A stretch of DNA of 64,000 nucleotides from Pseudomonas capsici (GTDB lineage: Bacteria; Pseudomonadota; Gammaproteobacteria; Pseudomonadales; Pseudomonadaceae), in the NCBI RefSeq assembly GCF_017165765.1, contig NZ_JAFGZD010000001.1, positions 496,001 through 560,000 of the forward strand, read 5' to 3'. A program made the position numbers and the translations under genes. Positions 36,152 to 45,615 of the stretch are shown one piece after another; position 1 is the first letter of the stretch; each line of letters starts with the position of its first letter. The notes beneath the pieces were generated by a model, which saw only the letters and a list, made by a program, of their open reading frames with translations, did no database searches and was not told the DNA's origin.

Positions 36152-37117
36152 ATGTCTACCGAAACCAGCCTGCGGGCTCCCCGTCAGGGCGTGAATATGC
36201 GCCGCTTTCTCGATGAATGGGTCATGTTGCTGGCCGCGCTGGGCATTTTCATGCTGTGTGCGGTGTTCATCGATAACTTCCTGTCGCCCCTGAACATGCG
36301 CGGGCTGGGCCTGGCGATTTCCACGGTGGGCATTGCTGCCTGCACCATGCTGTATTGCCTGGCTTCCGGGCACTTCGACCTGTCGGTCGGCTCGGTACTG
36401 GCCTGTGCCGGCGTGATTGCCGGGATCGTGATTCGCGACACCGACAGCGTATTCCTGGGAGTGAGCGCTGCCCTGGCCATGGGCCTGCTGGTGGGGCTGA
36501 TCAACGGCATCGTCATCGCCAAACTGCGTATCAATGCGCTGATCACGACGCTGGCGACCATGCAGATCGTTCGCGGGCTGGCGTATATCTTTTCCAACGG
36601 CAAGGCGGTAGGGGTTTCCAACGAGGATTTCTTCGTCTTCGGTAATGGCCAGTTCTATGGCGTGCCGGTGCCGATCCTGATCACCATCGTCTGCTTTATC
36701 TTCTTTGGCTGGCTGCTCAACTACACCACCTATGGCCGTAACACCATGGCTATCGGCGGTAATCAGGAGGCGGCCTTGCTGGCGGGCGTGCATGTCGACC
36801 GGACCAAGATCATCATCTTTGCCGTACATGGCCTGATTGGTGCCCTGGCCGGTGTCGTGCTGGCGTCACGCATGACCTCCGGGCAACCCATGATCGGCCA
36901 GGGCTTCGAACTGACGGTCATATCGGCCTGTGTACTCGGCGGTGTATCGCTCAGTGGCGGTATCGGCATGATCCGTCACGTCATCGCCGGGGTGCTGATT
37001 CTGGCGATCATCGAGAATGCGATGAACCTCAAGAACATCGACACCTTCTACCAGTACGTCATTCGCGGCACCATCCTGCTGCTGGCAGTGATTATCGACA
37101 GGTTGAAGCGGCGCTGA
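36152..37117 (+). CDS. araH: L-arabinose ABC transporter permease
   Basis: The 321-residue RbsC/AraH-type permease has about ten hydrophobic segments and the signatures SGHFDLSVGSVLA, INGIVIAKLRINALITTLATM and GGNQEAALLAG. The ATG at 36152 has GAGG upstream, better than the in-frame ATG at 36128. Confidence 0.93.
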   Translation: MSTETSLRAPRQGVNMRRFLDEWVMLLAALGIFMLCAVFIDNFLSPLNMRGLGLAISTVGIAACTMLYCLASGHFDLSVGSVLACAGVIAGIVIRDTDSVFLGVSAALAMGLLVGLINGIVIAKLRINALITTLATMQIVRGLAYIFSNGKAVGVSNEDFFVFGNGQFYGVPVPILITIVCFIFFGWLLNYTTYGRNTMAIGGNQEAALLAGVHVDRTKIIIFAVHGLIGALAGVVLASRMTSGQPMIGQGFELTVISACVLGGVSLSGGIGMIRHVIAGVLILAIIENAMNLKNIDTFYQYVIRGTILLLAVIIDRLKRR

Positions 37118-37130
37118 ATCACTTGCACGT

Positions 37131-37206
37131 GTGAGAGGGGCCTTGGCCGCGACGACCAACTGACAGTTCAGTGCATTTCAGATGTCGCGGCCAAGGCCCC
37201 TCCCAC
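37131..37206. repeat. REPIN of a second sequence type
   Basis: GTGAGAGGGGCCTTGGCCGC and its near-inverse (GCGGCCAAGGCCCCTCCCAC) form a pair with a 30-base spacer between araH and the sigma-factor gene. It differs in sequence from the REPIN at 23985-24074. Confidence 0.85.
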
Positions 37207-37254
37207 GGATTGAACTGGTCCCAAGAAACAGGTTGGCTACCTCTCATTAAATAA

Positions 37255-37273
37255 ATAGAATGATTCTCATTTT
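37255..37273. promoter_or_regulatory. Fur box
   Basis: ATAGAATGATTCTCA, with an AT-rich flank, matches 11 of 15 positions of the 7-1-7 Fur consensus and includes the perfect dyad AATGA-TTC-TCATT. It lies about 30 bases before the FecI gene, which should be iron-repressed. Confidence 0.8.
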
Positions 37274-37299
37274 AAGTCGCTGTCATGAGTGGCCTTTGA

Positions 37300-37821
37300 A
37301 TGAGTGATGCAGCAGGGCCATCGGGTGTGCAGCCTGGCCTGGACAATTTCTATCGTGATCATCGTAGCTGGCTGGAAAACTGGCTGCGGTCCCGTCTGGG
37401 CAATGCCTGGGATGCGGCCGATCTGAGTCAGGATACGTTCTTGCGGGTCATGGCTACCTGGCAGAGCGAATCACTGACCAATCTGCGTGAGCCGCGTGCC
37501 TATCTGGTGACCGTGGGCAAGCGGCTGCTGATCAATCACTACAAGCGTCGCAGTCTTGAGCAGGCTTATCTGCAGGCTTTGGCAACACTGCCCGAAGAGT
37601 GCGTTCCGTCTCCCGAACAACGCTGGATTCTGCTGCAGACCCTGCAGGCCCTGGATGAATTGCTCGACGATTTGCCGATGATGGTGCGTCGCGCGTTTCT
37701 CTGGTCGCAGCTTGAAGGCCTGAGCTATGCGCAGATCGCCCTTCGGCTGGAGGTGTCCGAGCGCACTGTGAAACGCTACATGGCACAGGCTTATGCCCAT
37801 TGCCTGATGGCCGAATCATGA
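37300..37821 (+). CDS. ECF sigma factor, FecI type
   Basis: This 173-residue iron-starvation sigma factor directs transcription of the neighbouring TonB receptor. Region 2 is near residues 16-80 (DAADLSQDTFLRV) and region 4 near 110-165 (LPMMVRRAFLWSQLEGLSYAQIA, then SERTVKRYM). It is preceded by a Fur box. The 3' end overlaps fecR by ATGA. Confidence 0.93.
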   Translation: MSDAAGPSGVQPGLDNFYRDHRSWLENWLRSRLGNAWDAADLSQDTFLRVMATWQSESLTNLREPRAYLVTVGKRLLINHYKRRSLEQAYLQALATLPEECVPSPEQRWILLQTLQALDELLDDLPMMVRRAFLWSQLEGLSYAQIALRLEVSERTVKRYMAQAYAHCLMAES

Positions 37822-38792
37822 ATGACCGCGCAAGTGACGAGCAGGCCCGGCAGGTGGCTCACGCGGCAGCCTGTTGGCTGGCGTTGCTGGAGTCCGGAAC
37901 GGCCAGTGCCCAGGAGCACGAACAACTGAAGCGCTGGCGTGAGCAGTGCCCAAGCCACGAAAAGGTCTGGCAACGGGCACAGGGCCTGCGCCAGCGCTTT
38001 GCCGAACTGCCGCCCGAACTGGCCATGGCCAGCCTCGACCGGGCAGATCTCAAGCGAGACGAGCCGTCGCGTCGGGCGATGCTCAAGCATGCACTGGTCA
38101 TTGCAGCACTGATTCCCACCGGCTGGATGATCAGCAGTCAGTTGCCCGTGAGAGCCTGGCGTGCCGATCTGCGCACTGCAACCGGCGAACGCAAGACCTT
38201 GCGCTTGCCCGATGGCAGCCAGTTGCAGCTCAATACTGCCAGTGCCGTGAATCTGGATTTCCGGGACGGTCGACGCCAGTTGTTGCTGATCGAAGGCGAA
38301 GTTGCCTTGAGCATGGCAGGCAATGCCCCGGCTGTGACGGTCAAGACCCGCTTGGGCCAGATCATCGCCAACGGTGCCGAACTCTGCATTCGTCAGGACG
38401 AGCACCGTTGCCGGGTTTCCGTTATGAGTGGCAGCGTGGATCTGCTGTCGATGCAGGGCGCAACCTTGCGCCTCAAGGAGGGTGAGCGGGCGGCCCTGAA
38501 TGCCATGGGGGTTACGCCGGTCGAGCACTTCGATGCCCGACAACCGGACTGGCGCCAGGGCGTATTGACTGTCGAAAACCGGCCGCTGGGCAGTTTCCTG
38601 GCCGAACTGAGTCGCTACCGGCCCGGGATTCTGCGCTGGGAGCCCGAGCTGGAAACCTTGAGAGTCACCGGATCGTTCCGGCTGGACGATACCGACCGCA
38701 TCCTGGATCTGCTGGCGGCCAGCCTGCCTGTGCAGGTGCATTCACGTACCCGTTACTGGGTCACGCTTGCCCCTCGAAAAATTTCCGTCTGA
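37818..38792 (+). CDS. FecR-type anti-sigma/sigma regulator
   Basis: The 324-residue transmembrane regulator has an N-terminal DUF4880 sigma-binding domain (about 10-65), one membrane helix near 95-112 (ALVIAALIPTGWMI), and periplasmic FecR and C-terminal domains. It transmits the signal from the receptor's N-terminal domain to the sigma factor. Start at ATG 37818, coupled to fecI. Confidence 0.9.
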   Translation: MNDRASDEQARQVAHAAACWLALLESGTASAQEHEQLKRWREQCPSHEKVWQRAQGLRQRFAELPPELAMASLDRADLKRDEPSRRAMLKHALVIAALIPTGWMISSQLPVRAWRADLRTATGERKTLRLPDGSQLQLNTASAVNLDFRDGRRQLLLIEGEVALSMAGNAPAVTVKTRLGQIIANGAELCIRQDEHRCRVSVMSGSVDLLSMQGATLRLKEGERAALNAMGVTPVEHFDARQPDWRQGVLTVENRPLGSFLAELSRYRPGILRWEPELETLRVTGSFRLDDTDRILDLLAASLPVQVHSRTRYWVTLAPRKISV

Positions 38793-38857
38793 TGCTGTCC
38801 CTTTTTTTGCCGTCGCTTGTCATCCCTCTCAAGTGAACACAAAAAGAGAGTGCTCCA

Positions 38858-41293
38858 ATGCCCGTAGTTTTCTTGCGTCGCCTGCGCCTTGCCCGTTTCG
38901 GCATGGCCCCGCTGCTGCATATGAGTTGTCAGGCTGGCGTGGTGCTCGGCCTGAGTGCCGCGCCGCTATTGGTGGCTTCGGTCCAGGCCGAAGAGTCGGT
39001 GCGTCGCAGTTATCAGATTCCGGCCGGCAGCCTGAGCGCGGCCTTGACCCGTTTTGCCGCGCTGTCCGGCGTCAGTCTTTCGGTTGACCCGGCGCTGGTG
39101 GCGGGGCGTAACAGCAAAGGTCTGAATGGCGAATACCCCGTAGACGAAGGTTTCGGGCTTCTGCTGCAAGGCTCCGGTTTGCAACTGCAACCGTTGGGTA
39201 ATCAGTCCTACACGCTGGTGCCTGCACCTGTGGCAGAGAACGGTTCCATGGTATTGCCCAATACGTCCATCGACGGCAGTCGGCTGGACGGGCAGGGCGA
39301 TATTTATGCCGGTGGCCAGGTCGCCCGCAGCGGTTCCCAGGGCATGCTGGGCGATCGTGATTTCATGGAGACGCCATTCAACCAGACGTCCTATACCAGC
39401 ACCACGATCAAGAACCAGCAGGCACGTACTCTTGGCGATATGGTGGCCAGCGACCCGTCGGTGCGTACCACCAACCCGGCAGGCGGACGTTTCGAGCAAT
39501 TCTCGATTCGCGGTTTCAGCCTGTTCAACAGTGATGTGTCGTTTGGCGGGTTGTATGGCGTGCTGCCGACTTACTCCATCGACATGGAAATGGTCGAACG
39601 GGTCGATATTCTCAAAGGGCCGGGTGCGTTATTGGGCGGCATCGTGCCGCGCGGCAGCGTGGGCGGCAATATCAATATCGAGCCCAAGCGGGCCGGCAGC
39701 GAACCGCTGACCGAGTTCACCGGCAGCTTCGCCTCGGCCGGGCAGTTTGGCGGGCATGTGGATATCGGTCGCCGTTTTGGCGAAAACCAGCGCTTCGGCG
39801 TGCGTTACAACGGGGTACGGCAGTCCGGCGATACCGAGTGGGATCACCAGAAGGTCGAGCGTGAAGCCTCGGTCGTCGGGCTGGACTGGCGTGAAGACCG
39901 GATGCGCATGTCGCTGGATCTCGGCGAGCAGGAGCGCTATGCCGATGCGCCCATCGAGCGGGTCGAAGTGGCAGCCGGTATCGCCATGCCCAGAGCCAGG
40001 GATATTCGTCGCAATTTCGCCCAGCCCTGGACGTATTCCCACTCCAAGGATTCCTTCGGCGCGCTGCGCGGCGAGTTCGATCTCAGTGATTCGGTGATGG
40101 TCTATGCCGCAGCCGGTGCCCGCAAAGGCAACTATGACTTCCTGCGTCATACCGTTCCGGTCACCACCAGCAGTGGCAACTTTACCGTGACCCCGCGTAC
40201 CTTCCGGCGTGACGAAGAGGTCAAGACCTTCACGGTCGGTGCCCGTAGCTGGTTCAATACCGGCCCGGTAGGGCATACGCTGAACATCAGCCTCAATCGT
40301 TTCGATTTCGAGTTCGATAACGCAGGCGAGCGTTATCAGCCTCGCACCAGCAATCTCTACAACCCGGTCGTTCTGCCTTATCCGGGCACGCCGAACCGTT
40401 TCGATACCTCGACTCATACCGAGAACCTGTTTACCAGTGTCGCGCTGGCCGACACCCTGAGCTTTTTCGATGACCGGGTACTGTTGACGCTGGGGGCACG
40501 CCTGCAACGGGTTGAGGTGGACAGTTATTCCAATGGCGCTCTGGGGCAGCGCTATGACGAGCGCGCCACTTCTCCGGCCATGGGGCTGGTGATCAAGGCC
40601 ACCGATTCGATCTCGCTGTACGCCAACTATATGGAGGGCCTGAGCCAGGGCGAAACCGCGCCCACCACGGCCACCAATAGCGATGAAGTATTTGCACCGT
40701 ACAAGTCCAAACAGACGGAAGTCGGCGTTAAATATGACCATGGCACTTTTGGCACCAGCCTGAGCGTATTCCGCATAGAACAGCCTGCCTATATCACCGA
40801 TGCCCAGGGCAACTTCAAACCCGATGGCGAATTACGCAATCAGGGAGTCGAGCTGAACATGTTCGGTGAGCCTTTGTCGGGTGTGCGGCTGCTCGGTGGC
40901 GTCATGTTGCTCGACAGTGAGCAGACCAAAACCGCGCTGGGTACTTTCGATGGCAATCGCGGCACCGGCTCGCCCGAGGTCAATGCCAATATGGGAGTGG
41001 AATGGGATATCAATCGCCTGCCAGGTCTGACCCTGACCGCCCGCGCCATTCATACGGGATCGCAATATCTGGATGCAGCCAATAATCAGAAAATCGATTC
41101 ATGGGAACGTTATGACGTCGGTGGTCGTTATGCTTTCAAGTTGGGCGACAATCCGGTCACGTTACGCGCTTCTGTAGAAAACGTGCTGGACAAGACCTAT
41201 TGGGCCTCGGCGGCAACCTCATCTGACAGTGCCGCAGGTCTGACGCTATCGACACCGAGGACTTATCTGGTGTCGGCAACGGTCGGGTTTTAA
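38858..41293 (+). CDS. TonB-dependent siderophore receptor with signalling domain
   Basis: The 811-residue outer-membrane transducer has a long signal sequence ending VQA (residue 44) and an STN signalling domain at about 50-130 (YQIPAGSLSAALTRFAALSG). The plug (about 165-285, with IRGFSLFNSD and VDILKGPGALLGG) is followed by a beta-barrel ending in phenylalanine (VSATVGF). With FecI and FecR upstream it forms a surface-signalling set induced by its own ferric ligand. The ligand (a xenosiderophore or a self-made one) cannot be decided. Confidence 0.92.
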   Translation: MPVVFLRRLRLARFGMAPLLHMSCQAGVVLGLSAAPLLVASVQAEESVRRSYQIPAGSLSAALTRFAALSGVSLSVDPALVAGRNSKGLNGEYPVDEGFGLLLQGSGLQLQPLGNQSYTLVPAPVAENGSMVLPNTSIDGSRLDGQGDIYAGGQVARSGSQGMLGDRDFMETPFNQTSYTSTTIKNQQARTLGDMVASDPSVRTTNPAGGRFEQFSIRGFSLFNSDVSFGGLYGVLPTYSIDMEMVERVDILKGPGALLGGIVPRGSVGGNINIEPKRAGSEPLTEFTGSFASAGQFGGHVDIGRRFGENQRFGVRYNGVRQSGDTEWDHQKVEREASVVGLDWREDRMRMSLDLGEQERYADAPIERVEVAAGIAMPRARDIRRNFAQPWTYSHSKDSFGALRGEFDLSDSVMVYAAAGARKGNYDFLRHTVPVTTSSGNFTVTPRTFRRDEEVKTFTVGARSWFNTGPVGHTLNISLNRFDFEFDNAGERYQPRTSNLYNPVVLPYPGTPNRFDTSTHTENLFTSVALADTLSFFDDRVLLTLGARLQRVEVDSYSNGALGQRYDERATSPAMGLVIKATDSISLYANYMEGLSQGETAPTTATNSDEVFAPYKSKQTEVGVKYDHGTFGTSLSVFRIEQPAYITDAQGNFKPDGELRNQGVELNMFGEPLSGVRLLGGVMLLDSEQTKTALGTFDGNRGTGSPEVNANMGVEWDINRLPGLTLTARAIHTGSQYLDAANNQKIDSWERYDVGGRYAFKLGDNPVTLRASVENVLDKTYWASAATSSDSAAGLTLSTPRTYLVSATVGF

Positions 41294-41303
41294 ACCGGTT
41301 ACG

Positions 41304-41334
41304 ACGGCATTCTGTTTCAACCGAATGCCGTTTT
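41304..41334 (+). terminator. intrinsic terminator of the iron-signalling operon
   Basis: ACGGCATTC / GAATGCCGT form a 9-bp stem with a ten-base loop followed by TTTT, starting 11 bases after the receptor stop. Confidence 0.85.
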
Positions 41335-41346
41335 GCTTTCAGGAGG

Positions 41347-41784
41347 TCAACTCAACTTCGAACTCACGTAGATCAGGCGTACAGCCGCTACGGTAATGGC
41401 TTCCGCTTCTGCCTTGATGTTATCCAGTTGCGACTTGATCGTTGCATTTTCATGGGACTCAAGTAGTCGAGCCATGTGGTAAATGTTCTGCGTGACTTCA
41501 TGCAGATTTTTATGCAATCGCGATACGACACGGCTCAGCCGTTCGGAGCTGTCATGGATCTCCAGGCTCTGGAGAGGGCGCTCAAGGCTGAATCCCGTGA
41601 CGACATAGGTTACATCGATGCCAGCGTCCGATATCCGTGCCAGATAATCGGCTCTGGGAGAGCGTATACCGTTCTCGTAATTACTCTGGGCATTGGTTTC
41701 AACGCCTCCGATGGCGCCGAGTGCGCTTTGTGAGAGTTTGAGTCTTATTCGTTCTCTTTTGAGTCGGGGGCCAATTCCGGGCAT
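41347..41784 (-). CDS. XRE-family transcriptional regulator
   Basis: The 145-residue regulator has a helix-turn-helix in residues 4-60 (GPRLKRERIRLKLSQSALG, GVETNAQSNYENG), followed by a helical C-terminal half with no recognised domain. The start is ATG 41784, preceded by GAGG; the longer frame is not supported. It stands alone between the receptor and the pqi operon, convergent with the receptor. Confidence 0.8.
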   Translation of the reverse strand: MPGIGPRLKRERIRLKLSQSALGAIGGVETNAQSNYENGIRSPRADYLARISDAGIDVTYVVTGFSLERPLQSLEIHDSSERLSRVVSRLHKNLHEVTQNIYHMARLLESHENATIKSQLDNIKAEAEAITVAAVRLIYVSSKLS

Positions 41785-42085
41785 GTCGGTGGTCCTCTTT
41801 AAAAGCGCCTGTTCAAGACCTGGGCAGAACTGTAAGGGATCTGGAAAGGGGCATAGTGGCGTGCAGATAGGTTCGCAACAGCGCATCAATACTTAACTGC
41901 AAGGAGCTGCTAAATATCATTTTCACAACTCTTGGAGTGTAATGGCGTTATGAAGGCTTTGGAACTTTTTTATACCGATTTGTACTTTTGTATATGAGTT
42001 CTGATCGGAAATGTTCGCAGGATCATGCTTGTTACAAAATTGAAATAATTGAAAAGGCCCCTGTTACGGGGCCTTCCAGTCGCTT
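41785..42085. other. AT-rich intergenic region with terminator
   Basis: About 300 bases lie between the XRE regulator start and the pqiC stop. The part 41890-42050 is AT-rich and probably carries the XRE promoter. The end holds the pqi terminator (42052-42075). No gene is seen. Confidence 0.5.
42052..42075 (-). terminator. terminator of the pqi operon
   Basis: On the minus strand AAGGCCCC-GTAACA-GGGGCCTT is followed by TTC. It forms an 8-bp GC-rich stem-loop 11 bases after the pqiC stop. Confidence 0.8.
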
Positions 42086-42709
42086 TCAGAGGCAGCGTGA
42101 GGTGGGATGCTGCACCCAGTTCTGTGCGGTGCTGGCAATTTTCTTCGACAGTTTCTCGACGGCCTTCTGATGGGCAAGGATCAGGTTCTCCATGCCCAGT
42201 CCTGCCGACTCGCGGATCACGCTGCTGCAGGTCAGGTTGAGACGCTTGCTGCCCGAGCTTGCACCTGCATTGCGCAGGCTCAGGCTCCAGACCACATCGA
42301 TCAGCGCATAATTTCCGGGTGCGGACTCGAAACGCCTGACATCGGTGCGCAATGAAAGGACCGGCAGAGCGCTGTCCTTTGGCAGTCCGGCCATGTCGCG
42401 GCTACCGAAGCGGCGCTCCAGCTGCGCGGTCAGGGCATCGTGGAATTCGTCGCCCAAAGGCGAGCCCCAGCGCTCGGTATCCAGAATTTCCAGGCTGCCA
42501 TCGCCCTGACGCACGACCAGAGGAGGCTGGTCCACCTGCACGGGCATCAGCACCGGCAGCATCTCGAACTGGAACGGCGCGGGCTGTGCGCTTGGCGCGC
42601 TGGCGGAGTCCATGGGCGCGATCAGCGTGTAGTAACGGGTCGGTGTCGAGGAACAGGCTCCGAGGCCCAGCGCAGCAGCCAATACCAACAGTTTAAGGCG
42701 CAAGGTCAT
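42086..42709 (-). CDS. pqiC: PqiC-type outer-membrane lipoprotein (DUF330)
   Basis: The 207-residue lipoprotein has lipobox LGAC (Cys19) and the DUF330 start STPTRYYTLIAP. It is the outer-membrane component of the Pqi intermembrane lipid-transport system and docks the end of the PqiB channel. It overlaps pqiB by four bases. Confidence 0.88.
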   Translation of the reverse strand: MTLRLKLLVLAAALGLGACSSTPTRYYTLIAPMDSASAPSAQPAPFQFEMLPVLMPVQVDQPPLVVRQGDGSLEILDTERWGSPLGDEFHDALTAQLERRFGSRDMAGLPKDSALPVLSLRTDVRRFESAPGNYALIDVVWSLSLRNAGASSGSKRLNLTCSSVIRESAGLGMENLILAHQKAVEKLSKKIASTAQNWVQHPTSRCL

Positions 42710-44382
42710 TGTTTTGGCTCCAGATCGATTGCACGGGACGAAGACGGCGCTTTGTATGAGGCTGGAGCTGCGTCGCCGCTGCGACCGCGAATCAGCGCTT
42801 CAGGATGACGGCTCAGGAAGTCGGTCAATACCCGTACCGAGCGGGCAGTGCGCTGCACTTCTTCCATGGCCTGGGTCAGTTGCTGACGACCTGGAGAGTC
42901 TTCACCCAGCGTGTCGTTGGCGCTGCTCAGGGTTTTTTCCGCCTGCTGCAAGGTGCCGCGCATTTGCGGCAAGACGCTGCCATTGACCTGCTTGAGGGTC
43001 TTCTGCAGTTCGGTCAGGTTGCCATTGAGGTTGGTGGCCAGTTCATCGATCGGCACTTTGCTGAGCTTGTCGACGAATGCCTGCAACTGCTCCTGCAGCT
43101 TGTCGAAGTTACCCGGTACGGTAGGAATCTCGAGAGGTCTGGCCTTGGGGTTGAAGGTTACCTTCGGCGCCTTTGGATCGAACTCCATCGCAATGTACAA
43201 CTGCCCGGTCAACAGGTTGCCGGTGCGAGCCTGTGCCCGCAGCCCGTTATTGACGAAGGCATTGAGAATTCTGGCCGACTGTTCTTCTTCGTCGCCGCTA
43301 CCGCCCAACTGGCGCAGTTTGGATTCGGCAGCGCCCAGGCGGTTGGGGTAGATAACGGCGCCGACAATGCTCGGGAAGGTCCCGGTTTTCGGGTCGTAAT
43401 CCAGATCCACCGACACCACCTTGCCGATGTTCACGCCCAGGAAGTCCACCGGGGAATTGACGGCCAGACCGCGCAGCGACTGGTTGAAACGCATGCGGAT
43501 GTAGCGTGGTTCGCCGTCAGGCGGGGCCAGGGCCGTGGCCTGGTCATCGAAGATCTTGAACTCGGCGTTCTCGTCGGCGGGCTTCGATTCCGGGCTCCAG
43601 TTCGGCTCGCGGAATGCGATACCGCCGGACAGGATCGAAGTCAGCGACTGGGTATTGATCTTGAGGCCCGCAGTACCGACGCTCACGTCCACGCCGCTGG
43701 CATTCCAGAAGCGTGTGTCGGTGGTGATGTACTGATCGTTCGGGGAATTGATGAAAATCTGGACGTCGACACCCTTGCCATCCTGGGACAACTCGTAGGC
43801 CACCACCTGACCGACCTGAATGCGGCGGTAATAGACCGGAGAGCCGATGTCCAGAGAGCCCAGGTCGTCGGTGTGCAGGGTGAAGCGCTTGCCTTTTTCG
43901 CCGAATGTCACCGGAGGAGGGGTTTCAAGGCCGGTGAAGTCGTTCTTGGTTTCCTGCGAGTTGCCCGCATCGGCACCAATGAATGCGCCCGACAGCAAGG
44001 TGTCGACACCGGATACGCCATGGGCTCCGATACGTGGTCGCACGACCCAGAACTGGCTGTCGACCCGGGTGAAAGGCGTGGCCGTGTTATTGAGGTCGAC
44101 CTTTGCCAGGACATGAGTACGGTCTTCGCTCAGGGTGATGTCCGTTACCATGCCGATCACCACGTTCTTGTACTTGACCTGAGTCTTGTTGGCTTCCAGG
44201 CCTTCGGCAGTCTGGAAGCTGATGGTGATGCGCGGGCCTATGTTCATCCAGTCATGGAAGGCCATGGACAGGCCGATCAGACCGGCAACGATCGGCACCA
44301 GCCAGATCAGTGACACGCGCATGCGACGCTGCTTGACCTCGGGACGAAGTAGCGGCGAAGGGGGGGCGGTATTCTCAGACAT
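42706..44382 (-). CDS. pqiB: PqiB-type MCE protein
   Basis: The 558-residue protein has one N-terminal membrane helix (about 22-42) and three MCE domains (about 44-140, 160-245, 285-400). A long C-terminal coiled-coil helix region (LQEQLQAFVDKLSKVPID to the end) forms the periplasmic tube. It carries lipids between membranes. ATG 44382 is preferred over the TTG at 44388 because of its ribosome site. Confidence 0.93.
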   Translation of the reverse strand: MSENTAPPSPLLRPEVKQRRMRVSLIWLVPIVAGLIGLSMAFHDWMNIGPRITISFQTAEGLEANKTQVKYKNVVIGMVTDITLSEDRTHVLAKVDLNNTATPFTRVDSQFWVVRPRIGAHGVSGVDTLLSGAFIGADAGNSQETKNDFTGLETPPPVTFGEKGKRFTLHTDDLGSLDIGSPVYYRRIQVGQVVAYELSQDGKGVDVQIFINSPNDQYITTDTRFWNASGVDVSVGTAGLKINTQSLTSILSGGIAFREPNWSPESKPADENAEFKIFDDQATALAPPDGEPRYIRMRFNQSLRGLAVNSPVDFLGVNIGKVVSVDLDYDPKTGTFPSIVGAVIYPNRLGAAESKLRQLGGSGDEEEQSARILNAFVNNGLRAQARTGNLLTGQLYIAMEFDPKAPKVTFNPKARPLEIPTVPGNFDKLQEQLQAFVDKLSKVPIDELATNLNGNLTELQKTLKQVNGSVLPQMRGTLQQAEKTLSSANDTLGEDSPGRQQLTQAMEEVQRTARSVRVLTDFLSRHPEALIRGRSGDAAPASYKAPSSSRAIDLEPKQ

Positions 44383-44989
44383 CTTCAACCTCTGCGTCCC
44401 AGATAAGCCGGGGATCGAAACTCATGGCGGCGAACATCGTCATCACCACTACCAGACCAAAAAACAGGATGCCGATCATCGGCTCGATGGTGCTCAGTTC
44501 ACGGAACTGGACAAGGGAGGCCACCAGCGCAACCACCAGCACATCGAGCATCGACCAATAGCCGATCAGCTCGATAAAACGATAAAGCCGCGCACGCTCC
44601 AGCATTGCCCAGCGACTGCGTCGCTGACAGGTGACCAGAAGCATGCCCAGCACCAGGAACTTGATGCAGGGCACCACGACGCTGGCAATGAAAATCAGCA
44701 GGGCAATATCCCATGACCCGCTTTTGAAGAACTCGATCACACCGCTCATGATGGTGTTCTGGCTGCTGTTGCCCAGCATGATGGTGTACATCACGGGCAG
44801 CACATTGGCCGGCACGTAAAAAATCAGTCCGGCAATCAGGAACGCCCAGGTCCGGACAATGCTGTTGGGCTTGCGTCGATGTACGGGCGAATCGCAGCGC
44901 GGGCAGTGGTGGACATCTTCCGGGCAGGCGTAGCCGCAGGTATGGCACAGACACAAGCGCTGTTCATGGGCGAAAGGAATGCCGTTCAT
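44375..44989 (-). CDS. pqiA: PqiA-family membrane protein, second half
   Basis: The 204-residue protein has an N-terminal zinc ribbon (CHTCGYACPEDVHHCPRC) and four membrane helices. In E. coli one PqiA chain has two such units; here they are separate genes. It overlaps pqiB by eight bases. Confidence 0.9.
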   Translation of the reverse strand: MNGIPFAHEQRLCLCHTCGYACPEDVHHCPRCDSPVHRRKPNSIVRTWAFLIAGLIFYVPANVLPVMYTIMLGNSSQNTIMSGVIEFFKSGSWDIALLIFIASVVVPCIKFLVLGMLLVTCQRRSRWAMLERARLYRFIELIGYWSMLDVLVVALVASLVQFRELSTIEPMIGILFFGLVVVMTMFAAMSFDPRLIWDAEVEDV

Positions 44990-45615
44990 CCTGGCTGGAC
45001 TCCCAGTTCATCCCACAGGCGGCGGATATCCTTGTTGGCGATCAGCAGGATCAGCACCATCAGCATTGCCATGGCCCACAAGCCAAGACCGGGATGCACA
45101 TCGAGCATCCCCGAGAGCTTGATGATGGCGACCAGAATCCCGAGCATGCACACTTCCAGCATGCTCCAGGGGCGCAAATGCTCCAGTGCACGCATGCAGG
45201 TCTTGAAGCCAGGGGCAATGACGCCGCGATGAGCGTGCAGCAGCACCCAGAAGAGCAGGGCGATCTGCAACAGCGGAGCAAGGATGATCGACAGCCCGGC
45301 CACCAGGGCAATGATGGTGATACGTCCCTGTGCCAGGGCTTCCACCGACTCCCAGAGGGTCACCTGGTTGGTCAGGCCTTTCATGCTGATACTGATCACC
45401 GGAAAGAAATTGGCGAACAGAAACAGCAGTGCGGCGGCAATGGTCAGAGCCAGCAACTGCTCGATGGTCAGGCGATGGCCCCGGCCCAGCAGCGCCTTGC
45501 AGCGCAGGCAATGCGCCGATTCGCCGGCCTTCAGGGGCGTGGCTTCATACAGCGAGTCGCAGTGCTCGCAGATGATCAGGTCCGACAGAGGTTTCATGGA
45601 ATGCACAGTGGTCAT
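44986..45615 (-). CDS. pqiA: PqiA-family membrane protein, first half
   Basis: The 209-residue protein has a zinc ribbon (CEHC and CLRC) followed by four membrane helices with the PqiA motif ANFFPVISISM. It opens the operon pqiA1-pqiA2-pqiB-pqiC, all on one strand with overlapping ends. A later in-frame ATG at 45597 is an alternative start; neither has a strong ribosome site. Confidence 0.9.
   Translation of the reverse strand: MTTVHSMKPLSDLIICEHCDSLYEATPLKAGESAHCLRCKALLGRGHRLTIEQLLALTIAAALLFLFANFFPVISISMKGLTNQVTLWESVEALAQGRITIIALVAGLSIILAPLLQIALLFWVLLHAHRGVIAPGFKTCMRALEHLRPWSMLEVCMLGILVAIIKLSGMLDVHPGLGLWAMAMLMVLILLIANKDIRRLWDELGVQPG

Noticed and set aside
42805-44313. 502-residue ORF antisense to pqiB
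   Set aside because: PqiB shows three MCE domains; the antisense frame is not recognisable.
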